Source of the DNA: Tritonibacter horizontis
GTDB lineage: Bacteria > Pseudomonadota > Alphaproteobacteria > Rhodobacterales > Rhodobacteraceae
DNA length: 64,000 nt
Assembly (NCBI RefSeq): GCF_001518015.1
Contig: NZ_LPUY01000038.1
Coordinates: 28,470 to 92,469 of the forward strand
Reading direction: 5' to 3'
Below are positions 55,395 through 63,909 of this stretch, in pieces (the stretch's first letter is position 1; every line of letters starts with the position of its first letter). The notes beneath the pieces are model-generated. The model was not told the DNA's origin and searched no databases. It saw only the letters and a program-made list of their open reading frames with translations. The translations under genes were made by a program, and so were the position numbers.

Positions 55395-55528
55395 TACCAG
55401 CTTTGCGCGCAGCTGTCCCAGCGGCGGGCCCAGGGAAAATCACAGGATAAATCCCACGTCTCAGCCCATGCGGACGTTTCGGCACAGGCGCCGAAACGTC
55501 CGGAAATGGTGAAAAACAGGGCGTGCGA

Positions 55529-56326
55529 TCAGGCCCCCGGGGAGAAGCGGAGCGACAGGCAGGACATGCCGCCATCCAGTTTCGCCGCCTCGGAATTGCC
55601 GATCTCGCGCACGGCGTAACCTGCCTGGACCAGACGGTCGCGGGTCTGTGGGAAGCCGGCCGGCATCAGCACAAGGTCATTGAACCGGATGGTATTGGCA
55701 GCGGCCTCTTCGCCCGGTGCGGTATGGATCACCGCGTAGCCGTCAAAACATCCCGACGCCGCCAGGCGCTCGGTTGCCAACACGGTTTGCCCGTCCAGAA
55801 GCGAACAGTCCGTTTTGAAATGCAGCACGCCTTCCGGTGTGATCACCTCACGCAGCTGATAGCCCCAGTCGGCCACCAGGGATTGCAGTTCGGCAATACC
55901 GGCCGCGTTTGTGCGCGCCGAGCGACCGACGAGGATTTCGCGTTCTGTGGTCAGGATGTCACCGCCTTCGATATAGGCGTCGGCACCGGAAATCTCGCGG
56001 ACCTCGCGATAGAGCTGGCGCAGATGCGGCGCCATCTCTGCCGCCTCTCCCAGCCGGCTGGGCGCGCCGGGACGCATGATGATCGCGCCTTCTGGCAGAC
56101 ACAGGGCGGTATCCTCGACAAACACCGCATCCGGGTAGGCTTCGAGCGGGTCCAGCAGCACAACCTCTGCGCCGGTCTCCCGCAGGGCCGCCACATAGTC
56201 GGCATGATGGCGTTCAAACAGGGACAGGTCCGGTGTGCCGACGTCGACGGCGCGCAGGCCATCGGTGATGCTGGCGCTGGGGCGCCGCGAAATCGCATGG
56301 GTGAAACGGAAGGATCGGTCCGTCAT
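55529..56326 (-). CDS. ddaH: Dimethylarginine dimethylaminohydrolase-like amidinotransferase-fold enzyme
   Basis: A 265-residue pentein-fold enzyme. DAVFVEDTALCLPEGAIIMRPG, YIEGGDILTTEREILVGRSARTNAAGI, the catalytic histidine in LHFKTDCSLLDG and the catalytic cysteine in LDGGMSCLSLRF match DDAH, which hydrolyses methylated arginines to citrulline and methylamines. The cysteine lies ten residues from the C-terminus, as in the family. It is the last gene of a polar amino-acid ABC transporter operon, which suggests scavenging of methylarginines or related guanidino compounds. Confidence 0.88.
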   Translation of the reverse strand: MTDRSFRFTHAISRRPSASITDGLRAVDVGTPDLSLFERHHADYVAALRETGAEVVLLDPLEAYPDAVFVEDTALCLPEGAIIMRPGAPSRLGEAAEMAPHLRQLYREVREISGADAYIEGGDILTTEREILVGRSARTNAAGIAELQSLVADWGYQLREVITPEGVLHFKTDCSLLDGQTVLATERLAASGCFDGYAVIHTAPGEEAAANTIRFNDLVLMPAGFPQTRDRLVQAGYAVREIGNSEAAKLDGGMSCLSLRFSPGA

Positions 56327-56365
56327 GAGCTTTGGTCCTTAACTGATAGGGGCGTTTGAGAGGGA

Positions 56366-57058
56366 TCACGCCGCACGGCGTGGCAGGCGGCGTTCCATCA
56401 GGCGGAAGGCGATCACCAGCAGGAAGGTGAGGCAAAGATAAATGAGCGCAACGAACAGGAGCGGTTCGTAAATGCGATAGGTTTCCTGGCGCACGATGCT
56501 GCCGACGCTATAGACCTCAAACACCGTGATGGTCGCCGCCAGCGGCGTGGCCTTGAGCGTCAGGATGAATTCCCCGGCGAGGGTTGGAAACACATTCTGC
56601 AGCGCCCGGGGCAACCAGACCCGCCGCAGCACCTTGAACGGGGACATACCCATGGCCCGCGCGGCTTCCAGCTCGCCCCGTGGCACGCCGCGAAACGCGC
56701 CGCGCATGATTTCACCCTCGTAGCCGGCCACGCTGAGCGAAAAGGCAAAGACCGCATAAGGGAACGCCTCGCGCAGGAGCGGCCAGATCATGGTCTCGCG
56801 AATGCCGGGGATAAACGGAAACAGCGAACCAAGCCCGTAGTACACCAGCCACAGCTGGATCAGCAACGGTGTGCCCCGGATCACGGTGCAAAAAGCCCGC
56901 GCCGCCCAGGCCAGCGGCCAGGGCCCGGTGACCTGCACCAGCCCGATCGGGATCGCCAGCATCATGCCAAAGAAGATCGACAAGCCCAGCAACTGCAAGG
57001 TGATCCAGAGACCCTCCAGAAACTTCGGGGCATAATCCGCGAGCCAATACCATTCCAT
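56366..57058 (-). CDS. Polar amino-acid ABC transporter permease (HisM/ArtM-like)
   Basis: A 230-residue inner-membrane permease with about five helices: GLWITLQLLGLSIFFGMMLAIPIGL, FCTVIRGTPLLIQLWLVYYG (conserved RGTPLLVQ motif) and the EAA loop GELEAARAMGMSPFKVLRRVWLPRALQ. It belongs to the histidine/glutamine/arginine/opine transporter family. It lies 12 bp after the other permease gene. Confidence 0.92.
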   Translation of the reverse strand: MEWYWLADYAPKFLEGLWITLQLLGLSIFFGMMLAIPIGLVQVTGPWPLAWAARAFCTVIRGTPLLIQLWLVYYGLGSLFPFIPGIRETMIWPLLREAFPYAVFAFSLSVAGYEGEIMRGAFRGVPRGELEAARAMGMSPFKVLRRVWLPRALQNVFPTLAGEFILTLKATPLAATITVFEVYSVGSIVRQETYRIYEPLLFVALIYLCLTFLLVIAFRLMERRLPRRAA

Positions 57059-57070
57059 TGTTCGCCCGCC

Positions 57071-57784
57071 TTATGTCTGCTGCGGCTGGCCGCGCCGCAT
57101 GCGGCGCTCCAGCAGGCTGAAGCCAAGGGTGGAGACAAGCGTCAGCACCAGATAGAGCGCCCCGGCAGCCATGTAGAACATGAAATACTCCCGTGTCGCG
57201 CCTGCGGCCTGTTTCGTTTCCAAGGCCAGCTCGCTAAAGCCCACAACCGCCAGCAGGGCGGTATCCTTGGTGGTGATCAGCCAGAGGTTGGACAGGCCCG
57301 GCAGCGCATAGGGTAACATGATCGGCAGGGTGATCCGGGCCAGAACCTTGCGCCGCGGCAACCCCATGGCCCGCGCTGCTTCGATCTGCCCGGTTGGCAC
57401 CGCCTGAAAGGCGCCGCGAAAAACTTCGGTCGAATAGGCGCCCTGCACCAGTCCGATCACGTAAATGCCCGCCCATAGTCCGCTGATATCGGTGCGCTCC
57501 AGGCCGATGGCCTCGCGCACCACATTCAAAAGATCGGTGCCGGCATAGTAGAGCAGCAAGATCAGCACCAGTTCCGGCACCGCGCGGATGACGGTGGTGT
57601 AGATCTCCAGCCCCCAGCGCAGGGCCGGGCCGCCGTGCAATTTGCCCAAGGCCCCGAACAGCCCGATACACAGCCCCAGCGCATAGGCTCCGGCGGCGAT
57701 CTGGATCGTTCGCAACAGGCCCATCAGCAGGTTGCCCCCCCAGCCGGGTGGGCTCAGGGCGAGAAGGTCAAAGGCACTGTCCAT
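57071..57784 (-). CDS. Polar amino-acid ABC transporter permease (HisQ/ArtQ-like)
   Basis: A 237-residue permease with about five helices. It has IYTTVIRAVPELVLILLLYYAG, in which RAVPELV replaces the usual RGTP motif, and the EAA loop GQIEAARAMGLPRRKVLARITLPIMLPYALPG. The HisQ-like and HisM-like permeases form the heterodimeric membrane part. Confidence 0.92.
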   Translation of the reverse strand: MDSAFDLLALSPPGWGGNLLMGLLRTIQIAAGAYALGLCIGLFGALGKLHGGPALRWGLEIYTTVIRAVPELVLILLLYYAGTDLLNVVREAIGLERTDISGLWAGIYVIGLVQGAYSTEVFRGAFQAVPTGQIEAARAMGLPRRKVLARITLPIMLPYALPGLSNLWLITTKDTALLAVVGFSELALETKQAAGATREYFMFYMAAGALYLVLTLVSTLGFSLLERRMRRGQPQQT

Positions 57785-57816
57785 AGGGCGTCGGGTCTTT
57801 CGTCAGGAAATATACC

Positions 57817-57839
57817 GGACCGCCCACAAGGGGCGGCCC
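57817..57839 (-). promoter_or_regulatory. Hairpin between binding-protein and permease genes
   Basis: Read on the minus strand, GGGCCGCCC (57839 to 57831), loop CTTGT, GGGCGGTCC (57825 to 57817): a 9-bp stem with one G-U pair and no U-tract. It lies between the binding-protein stop and the permease start. Confidence 0.6.
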
Positions 57840-57856
57840 GGCCAGTTCAGCGGGGA

Positions 57857-58627
57857 TCAGCCGCCGTAGATGTCGAAGTCGAAATACTTTTCCGAGATCG
57901 CGTCATAAGTTCCGTCATCACGGATTTTCTGAATTGCGGCGTTCATCTTTTCGCGCAGCTCGGTGTCTTCCTTGCGGATCCCGCCACCGACGCCGGGGCC
58001 AAAGATCGCGACATCGGTCAGCTCGGCCTTGATTTCGAAATCCTGACCGGCATCGCTGCCGAGGAAATCCTGAAACGCCAGACTGTCACCAACAACCGCA
58101 TCGACCCGGCCCGCAACCAGATCCTGGTTGTGCTCGTCAAAGGTGTTGTAGGATTTGACCTCCGCCGTCTCGGCGAAATGCGCATCGACATAGTTGGCAT
58201 GGGTGGTGGAGACCTGAACGCCCACGTATTTGCCATCCAGGCTGGCCGGGTCGCCGCTCAGATCCATGGATTTCGGGGCGACGAGAACGGCCGGGGTGTT
58301 GTAATATTTGTCGGAGAAGCTGATGGTCTTCATCCGCTCTTCGGTGATCGACATCGACGCCATGATGATGTCCATCTTCTTCGACAGCAACGCGGGGATG
58401 ATGCCGTCCCAGGCGATCGGCACGATTTCGCATTCTTCTTCCATCGCGGTGCAGATGGCGCCGATCATCTCGACTTCCCAGCCCTGCCAGCTGCCGTCGG
58501 CTGCTTTTTCGGCAAAGGGCGGATAGGGTTCGGCGGCGATGCCGACCTTGACATCCGCGGTTGCCAGGCCAGAGGTCAGCAGCAGGGCGGCCGTTGCAGT
58601 GGCGGCGAATTTTGTAAGCGTTTTCAT
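57857..58627 (-). CDS. Polar amino-acid ABC transporter substrate-binding protein
   Basis: A 256-residue periplasmic protein with a signal peptide (MKTLTKFAATATAALLLTSGLATA). The SBP_bac_3 fold is seen in VKVGIAAEPYPPFAEKAADGSWQGWEVEMIGAIC, WDGIIPALLSKKMDIIMASMSITEERMKTISFSDKYY and the C-terminal AISEKYFDFDIYGG. Ligand likely to be a basic or polar amino acid; the DDAH gene downstream suggests an arginine derivative. Start 58627 is chosen by the signal peptide. Confidence 0.93.
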   Translation of the reverse strand: MKTLTKFAATATAALLLTSGLATADVKVGIAAEPYPPFAEKAADGSWQGWEVEMIGAICTAMEEECEIVPIAWDGIIPALLSKKMDIIMASMSITEERMKTISFSDKYYNTPAVLVAPKSMDLSGDPASLDGKYVGVQVSTTHANYVDAHFAETAEVKSYNTFDEHNQDLVAGRVDAVVGDSLAFQDFLGSDAGQDFEIKAELTDVAIFGPGVGGGIRKEDTELREKMNAAIQKIRDDGTYDAISEKYFDFDIYGG

Positions 58628-58691
58628 TTGTGTAGTCTCCCTAGGGTCGTGGTTTCTTGGTTTGTTTTTGATGCGTGTCGTCGACAGCGCG

Positions 58692-59474
58692 CTAGTGAAC
58701 GGAGGCCACAAAGGCGCGACACCGGTCGCTGATCGGCGCGCCAAAGACCTGCTCTGGCGGGCCTTCTTCCTCGATCTGACCTTGATGCAGGTAGAGCACC
58801 CGGCTGGAGACATCCCGCGCAAAGCGCATTTCGTGGGTCACCAGCAGCATGGTTCGTCCCTCGTCGGCCAGCGCCCGGATCACCTTCAGCACTTCGCCCA
58901 CCAGTTCGGGGTCCAGCGCCGAGGTGGGCTCGTCGAACAGCATGACCCGTGGCTCCATGGCCAATGCGCGGGCAATTGCCACCCGTTGCTGTTGGCCGCC
59001 CGATAGAAATGCCGGGTAGGCGTCGCGCTTGTCCCAGAGCCCGACACGGGCCAGATGCGCCTCGGCGCGTTCCGTTGCGTCAGCGCGGCTAAGGCCAAGG
59101 ATCTGCTGAGGCCCTTCGACCACATTCTGCAGCACGGTCATATGTTGCCACAGGTTGAAGGATTGGAACACCATGCCCAGACGGGCGCGAAACCCTTCCA
59201 GCTGGCGCCGGTCCCGCGCCACCAGGCCATCGCGGCCCGGCTTCAGGCGCAGCTCTTCGCCGCCGAGAAAGATCTGACCACTGGTCGGCGTCTCTAACAT
59301 ATTGATACAGCGCAAAAATGTGCTCTTGCCAGAGCCGCTCGACCCGATCAGGGACACCACATCGCCATCCTGCGCTGTCACGCCAACCCCCCGCAGCACA
59401 TGGGCGCTGCCAAAGTGTTTGTGCAGGGCGCGCACCTCGATCGCGGGCGTTTGGGGTGCGGGGTCGTCTGGCAT
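58692..59474 (-). CDS. Polar amino-acid ABC transporter ATP-binding protein (HisP/GlnQ-like)
   Basis: A 260-residue ABC ATPase, first gene of a five-gene operon. Walker A GSSGSGKSTFLRCIN, Q-loop FQSFNLWQHMTVLQNV, signature LSGGQQQRVAIARALAM, Walker B VMLFDEPTSALDPELVG and the switch histidine in VTHEMRFARDVSSRVLYL are all typical of the HisP/GlnQ group. Confidence 0.94.
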   Translation of the reverse strand: MPDDPAPQTPAIEVRALHKHFGSAHVLRGVGVTAQDGDVVSLIGSSGSGKSTFLRCINMLETPTSGQIFLGGEELRLKPGRDGLVARDRRQLEGFRARLGMVFQSFNLWQHMTVLQNVVEGPQQILGLSRADATERAEAHLARVGLWDKRDAYPAFLSGGQQQRVAIARALAMEPRVMLFDEPTSALDPELVGEVLKVIRALADEGRTMLLVTHEMRFARDVSSRVLYLHQGQIEEEGPPEQVFGAPISDRCRAFVASVH

Positions 59475-59507
59475 GATCTGGGTCCGTGCGTTGGGGCGAG
59501 TGGCGAC

Positions 59508-59537
59508 AGCCTAGGGGGTTTGCGGGCCGAAGGTCAA
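59508..59537 (-). promoter_or_regulatory. Promoter of the polar amino-acid ABC/DDAH operon
   Basis: On the minus strand TTGACC (59537 to 59532), an 18-bp spacer and TAGGCT (59513 to 59508), giving a leader of about 25 nt before the ATG at 59474. Confidence 0.5.
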
Positions 59538-59542
59538 CTCTA

Positions 59543-59558
59543 TTGCACGGATGTGCAA
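59543..59558. promoter_or_regulatory. Palindrome TTGCAC-N4-GTGCAA upstream of the ABC/DDAH promoter
   Basis: A perfect 6-bp inverted repeat with 4-bp spacer, 5 bp upstream of the proposed -35. The position would suit an activator. Confidence 0.5.
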
Positions 59559-59711
59559 CCCTATTGCCACAAACTTGCGCGTCGGCTGGGCAGGCGCCGC
59601 CCCTGCAGCGAAACGGGCGCGGTGGGGGCGGCAGGCCGCCATTTTCCATGTTTCAGAGGGCACGATGGGCCGGTGTGAGGGCGGTCGGGGCAGCCGACGG
59701 GATCAACCGCT

Positions 59712-60458
59712 TCAGGACAGCGCGCGGCACCAGGCCTGCTGCAATGCGGTCGTGGCCTGACGGGGCAGGATGAGGGCGAGATCGCCGTCGTCCTGTCGCG
59801 CGACCACCAGACTCAGGTCGCGCGAAAGGTCCAGACATAGCAGCGTTGGCGCCGTCTGCCCCAGCGCTGCCGCGCCCGTTGGGCGGGGTCCCGGGGCCGC
59901 GACCTCCGCCAGTGCCGCCTCAAGCGCCGGTACAAAGGCGGAGGTCGGGTCGCTGTGGTGCGCGCTGGTGTTGCCGCGCGCGACAAAGCACATGGCGCGG
60001 GCCTGAGGCTCGACATGGCGCAGCGCGTCTTGCGGTGTTGCTGCCGTCAGGGTTGCGAGCGCCTGCTGCAATTGCGACGCCAGACAGCGTGTGGCGCTGG
60101 AGCGGACCGGGGCCGGCCGTCGGCACAGGCGGATTTCAGTCTCCGGCGCCAGATCCCGCTCCAACGCCAAAAGCGCCTGGGCGAAATCCAAGGCGCATTC
60201 GGGTCTCGGCTGCACCGCTGTGCCCGCACGGTCGATATGGACCAAGGCCCGCTGGACCACGTGGAATTCCGCCACCACCCGCCCATCGCTGAGCAGCGAC
60301 AGGATGCGGGGCAGCATGATCTCGTCAATTTCCTGCGCCAGCTGCGCCGATAGCGTGCCCTGTGGTGCCACAAGATCCCCAGCCGCCAGCTGTCGGAGCC
60401 GCCGGGTCAGGCCCGTCTCCCTGGCTGATGCTGACCTGTCGCGGGCGGGCTCGCTCAT
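59712..60458 (-). CDS. Unrecognised protein at the end of the dynamin-like operon
   Basis: A 248-residue, probably cytoplasmic protein with no signal peptide or membrane helix. It begins with an Arg-rich segment; LAQEIDEIMLPRILSLLSDGRVVAEFHVVQRALVHID lies near the N-terminus, the middle is Ala- and Leu-rich and helical, and the C-terminus (LLCLDLSRDLSLVVARQDDGDLALILPR) looks like a beta-hairpin followed by a helix. I recognise no family. It overlaps the preceding gene by 4 bp (ATGA), which ties it to the GTPases. Confidence 0.75.
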   Translation of the reverse strand: MSEPARDRSASARETGLTRRLRQLAAGDLVAPQGTLSAQLAQEIDEIMLPRILSLLSDGRVVAEFHVVQRALVHIDRAGTAVQPRPECALDFAQALLALERDLAPETEIRLCRRPAPVRSSATRCLASQLQQALATLTAATPQDALRHVEPQARAMCFVARGNTSAHHSDPTSAFVPALEAALAEVAAPGPRPTGAAALGQTAPTLLCLDLSRDLSLVVARQDDGDLALILPRQATTALQQAWCRALS

Positions 60459-60904
60459 GCGGTTCCGGCTCCCGCACCCAGTTGCATCCCCAGCAGCAGC
60501 CGCTCTGCCTCTGGCAGCAAGGCCTCTGCACCGTCGGGAGTCTGGCAGAGCAAAATCAGCGCATCCTGTGGGGCGGTCGGAACCCGCAGGAACAGGCGCA
60601 CCCCGCGATCGTCGATCAACCGGATGCCTTCGGGCGTCTCCTGGGCGTCATGGCTGTCATGCGGGGGCAGCAGTTCAGGCGGCAGCGCGCGTTTCACCCT
60701 CTGGCTCAGGCCAAAGGCCTGATGCGCTTCTTCGCTGAGCCGGTCCAATACCTCTTGCCGGATGGTCGGGTGGGCAGCATGGCGCAGCACCAGCCGGGCG
60801 TCGAGGTCGCAATAGGCGACAAGGCGGCAGTCCGGCCTGCGCGCCCGCAGCGCCGTCAGATCCCCGATCAGCCGATCGGCCGTGGCAGCAAAAGGCGCCG
60901 TCAT
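60455..60904 (-). CDS. Small protein with Roadblock/LC7-like pattern, dynamin-like operon
   Basis: A 149-residue protein. The order of predicted elements is an N-terminal helix (ATADRLIGDLTALRA), a hairpin (CRLVAYCDLDARLVLRH), a long helix (TIRQEVLDRLSEEAHQAFGLS), strands (EGIRLIDDRGVRLFLRVP, then DALILLCQT) and a final helix. This resembles the MglB-type Roadblock/LC7 fold, whose members regulate small GTPases. The resemblance is by pattern, not by a firm motif. ATG 60904 overlaps the stop of the small GTPase gene (ATGA), and the longer frame upstream is not used. Confidence 0.72.
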   Translation of the reverse strand: MTAPFAATADRLIGDLTALRARRPDCRLVAYCDLDARLVLRHAAHPTIRQEVLDRLSEEAHQAFGLSQRVKRALPPELLPPHDSHDAQETPEGIRLIDDRGVRLFLRVPTAPQDALILLCQTPDGAEALLPEAERLLLGMQLGAGAGTA

Positions 60905-61833
60905 TTCGCGTTCCGTTCCAGGCGGGCGCGACGGGGGCGGGGGCTTTTTGCTTGTGGCACCGGCCGCACGCGACGGGGCTGGACGCGGAGCGTCGCGTCG
61001 TCGCTCTGCGGGCTTGCCCCGGCGGGGATCTCGCTGCTGGCGCATTCAATCGTGTGCAGACGTTTGCGGACCAGGTTCGGTGCGGGGCTCAGCTCTGCCA
61101 GGCCCTGCGGCGCGTCCGCAGGTGCGTCGGGATCGGAGGCGACGGCGCGCGGGCGGCTGCGATCCTCCCAATGCAGCAGCAGATCAATCAGATGTTCGAC
61201 GAACTGATCCGCGCCGCTGGTTTTCCAGGCGTCCATGTCCTCCCCTGCAGAGAGCGCCAACGGCAGCGCAATCGGGAACACCGCGCCAAAGGCCTCGCCC
61301 GCCTCGCGCGTGACCCGGCGCAGCACACGGGCGCCGTCGCGTTCCGAGGTCAGTTTGTCAAAATGGGTGACCAGCAGCACGCCGGGTGCGCGCAGTTCCG
61401 GTGCCAGGATCGACCAGAAGGCGGCCTCGCTCTGCCGCCAGGCCTGCGTGGCCGGGGTGCACCAGATCACACTGTCCACCTCCGGCAGCACCGCCTGCCA
61501 GACATCGGCCGGCATATTCGGGTCAGAGATCCCCGGCATGTCGATCAGGTCGCACAGCTCCAGCGCTTCGCAGGGCAGAAACAGATTGATCCGGCGCGCC
61601 TGCTCCAACGGCACGCTGTCCAATGCATCCAGTGCGATTTCAGCTGTGCTGCCATCCGGGGCGACCACTTCCGCCCGTTCCGCCCCGTAAGAGATCCACA
61701 CAGGCGGCAATCGGGTGGCGGTGACCCGCACTGGCAACGGCCGGCTGCCCAGCAGAAGATTGGTCAGCGTGCTCTTGCCGGCGCTGAATTCACCCATCAG
61801 GGCGATCCGGGGTTTGGGCGTTGTGTCGGTCAT
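60901..61833 (-). CDS. Small GTPase of the dynamin/Era-like group with basic tail
   Basis: A 310-residue P-loop GTPase. G1 is GEFSAGKST (residues 14-22), typical of dynamin-like proteins; G3 is DMPG (98-101), and G4 reads THFDK (156-160), a variant of N/TKxD. The GTPase domain ends near residue 215. The C-terminal 100 residues are disordered and rich in Arg, Pro and Lys, which could bind acidic lipid or nucleic acid. It lacks the long helical stalk of a classical dynamin and follows the larger GTPase gene after 18 bp. Confidence 0.88.
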   Translation of the reverse strand: MTDTTPKPRIALMGEFSAGKSTLTNLLLGSRPLPVRVTATRLPPVWISYGAERAEVVAPDGSTAEIALDALDSVPLEQARRINLFLPCEALELCDLIDMPGISDPNMPADVWQAVLPEVDSVIWCTPATQAWRQSEAAFWSILAPELRAPGVLLVTHFDKLTSERDGARVLRRVTREAGEAFGAVFPIALPLALSAGEDMDAWKTSGADQFVEHLIDLLLHWEDRSRPRAVASDPDAPADAPQGLAELSPAPNLVRKRLHTIECASSEIPAGASPQSDDATLRVQPRRVRPVPQAKSPRPRRARLERNAK

Positions 61834-61851
61834 GGGTCGCGGTCTCCGGTA

Positions 61852-63909
61852 TCAGTCGATATGCGCACGAAGCGTGTGCAGGGCAGCGGCCTGAGTGGCC
61901 TGACGGTCGGTTTCGCCTGGTGAGAGAAGCGAGGTCTGGGGGGGCTGTCCGCCGGTGGTCGCGGCGGCGATTTCAAGCAAGATATCGCGGTGATGGGCCA
62001 GCGCCTGTGACAGGCGCGCCAGCGCCGCGCTGCGGATCTGGGCGGATTGGTCAATCTTGAGCGCGGTCATGAAGGGGTCGGTTTCAGCGCTGATCTGGCT
62101 GCGGAACTGATCGGCAAAGGCGGCATAGCCGCGGGCGCGGCGCCACCAGTTGCCCCACCAGCTGTCACGCACATCCAGCGCGATGGTCTGGGCCAGCGCC
62201 ACCGGCGCGGGCAGCGGCGGCGCCTCCGGCACCGAGATCTGGATGCCCGCGACCGCCTCGCCAAAGGCATCGTAGAGGTGGCGCGCCACATCGCCAAGGG
62301 CGGCGCTATAGCGGTCTTCGACCTGCGCCTGCAGGCGGCTTCCCATCACCGAACAGGCGCTGCGCAGCAACAGGCGCAGGCCGGTCGGATCATATTGCCA
62401 GGGGCTGTCATCGCCCCATTCCTCCAGATGCGCAATCAGCGCATGGGTGGCGCGATCCAGAAAGGTCGCATGCGCGCGGTCTACCCGCTCGCCGAAGTTT
62501 TGCAGGATTTCGTCGATTTCGACTGCGCAGGTCTCCAGATGCTCCGCTGCCAGGGCGTCGAACCGCGTCAGACTGTCCTCCAGCGACGAAAAGGCCGCGC
62601 CTGTGCCCTGCTGGATGCGAATGCCATCGGCCGCCTGTTGCGCCGTCGCCAGTGTCAGCGCGTCACGGGCCACCCGCCGCAGCAGCGGGCGGGCCTCGGT
62701 TTCGGCAACGCGGCGGGCGATGGCGCTGTTGAGGGCCGGCAGGCCTGACAGGCTCCAGACCAGATCGGGCGGGTCGATGTCATGGCCGCCGGGCACCGGG
62801 CGCGCCTCTGCCCAGGCAAAGAGCGCCTGCGCCGAGGCCTCCGGCATCGCATCCAGATCGCCCGCCAGAACCGCATTGGCCCAGAGCGCGCTGCCGAACA
62901 GGATTTCCGCACCGTCCGGCACGTGATGCGCCTTGAGGGTGGCGCGCAGGCTTGCCTCGATTTCGGGCACCTGATTGGCCGGATCGGGCAGCTCGTCGAT
63001 GCGATTGACAAACAGCACCACCTGGTCGGCCTGCAGATTGCTGAGCATGCGGATCAGCCCGAGATCGACGGTGGAGAGCGCCTGGCTCGCGGTCAGCACC
63101 ACCACACAGACGCGGCTGTCGAGCAGCGCCTGCAGGGTGATCTGCTCGCGCATCAGAAAGGTGTCGTTGACCCCCGGCGTGTCGCGCAGGCACAGGTTGC
63201 AGGGCAGCACCGGGCTGCCAAGATAAAGATCGGCGGACCGGGTGACATCCGCAAACCGGCCCTGATGGTCCGCGTCCGCTTCGGCGAACTCCGGGTCATC
63301 GCCCAGGCAGATATAGCGTTCGATCAGGTTCTTGTCGAAATACCCGTAGTCATGGCTCTGCCCCATCAACAGTTCGAACTTGCGGCCCAGGCGCGCCTTG
63401 GCGCGGTCGCGCATGGTTTCCACCTGGGTCCGGATCTTGGCCATCTCGCCCTCGGCGCCGGCCCGGCCCGCCATTTCCCCCATCCGGCCCCCGCGGCTGA
63501 GCAGGTGGTCCCATTCCTCTTCGGTCATGAACCGAAACCGCGCGCTGGTGTCGGCCCGGCCACGCCCCGGCGACAGGTGCAGCGAGGTCACGACGGAGGT
63601 CCAGGGGTTCACGTCCGACGGCAGCAGATCGGACCAGCCGGCCAGCGCATTGACCAATGTCGTCTTGCCGGATTTGACCTGTCCGAGAAAGGTCACCGCA
63701 GGTTCGAACTGCTCCAGATCCGCGGCCAGCCGGGCCAGTCCCTTGCTGGTCTTGTCCGTCGGGTCGCTCTGCAATTGCGCCAGCGCCGCCTGCACCTGGG
63801 CGATGTCGCGGGCGACGTCCTGCAGCGGCGCCAGCCCTTCGGCCAGGTTGCCGGGCTGGGCGCTGACGCGCAAATCGGTGGTGCGATCGATATCTGTCTC
63901 GATGTACAT
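61852..63909 (-). CDS. Dynamin-family GTPase
   Basis: A 685-residue bacterial dynamin-like protein. G1 is GQVKSGKTT (76-84), a switch threonine lies in NPWTSVVTSL (about 104), G3 is DTPG (243-246) and G4 is NRID (302-305). The last about 320 residues are helical, as in the dynamin stalk. Near residue 585 is an aromatic-basic patch, SWWGNWWRRARGYAAF, that could insert into or lie on a membrane. Bacterial dynamins remodel membranes or act in stress and phage defence; no specific role can be read here. The frame stays open to the right edge, so the start at 63909 is probable but not certain. Confidence 0.88.
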   Translation of the reverse strand: MYIETDIDRTTDLRVSAQPGNLAEGLAPLQDVARDIAQVQAALAQLQSDPTDKTSKGLARLAADLEQFEPAVTFLGQVKSGKTTLVNALAGWSDLLPSDVNPWTSVVTSLHLSPGRGRADTSARFRFMTEEEWDHLLSRGGRMGEMAGRAGAEGEMAKIRTQVETMRDRAKARLGRKFELLMGQSHDYGYFDKNLIERYICLGDDPEFAEADADHQGRFADVTRSADLYLGSPVLPCNLCLRDTPGVNDTFLMREQITLQALLDSRVCVVVLTASQALSTVDLGLIRMLSNLQADQVVLFVNRIDELPDPANQVPEIEASLRATLKAHHVPDGAEILFGSALWANAVLAGDLDAMPEASAQALFAWAEARPVPGGHDIDPPDLVWSLSGLPALNSAIARRVAETEARPLLRRVARDALTLATAQQAADGIRIQQGTGAAFSSLEDSLTRFDALAAEHLETCAVEIDEILQNFGERVDRAHATFLDRATHALIAHLEEWGDDSPWQYDPTGLRLLLRSACSVMGSRLQAQVEDRYSAALGDVARHLYDAFGEAVAGIQISVPEAPPLPAPVALAQTIALDVRDSWWGNWWRRARGYAAFADQFRSQISAETDPFMTALKIDQSAQIRSAALARLSQALAHHRDILLEIAAATTGGQPPQTSLLSPGETDRQATQAAALHTLRAHID

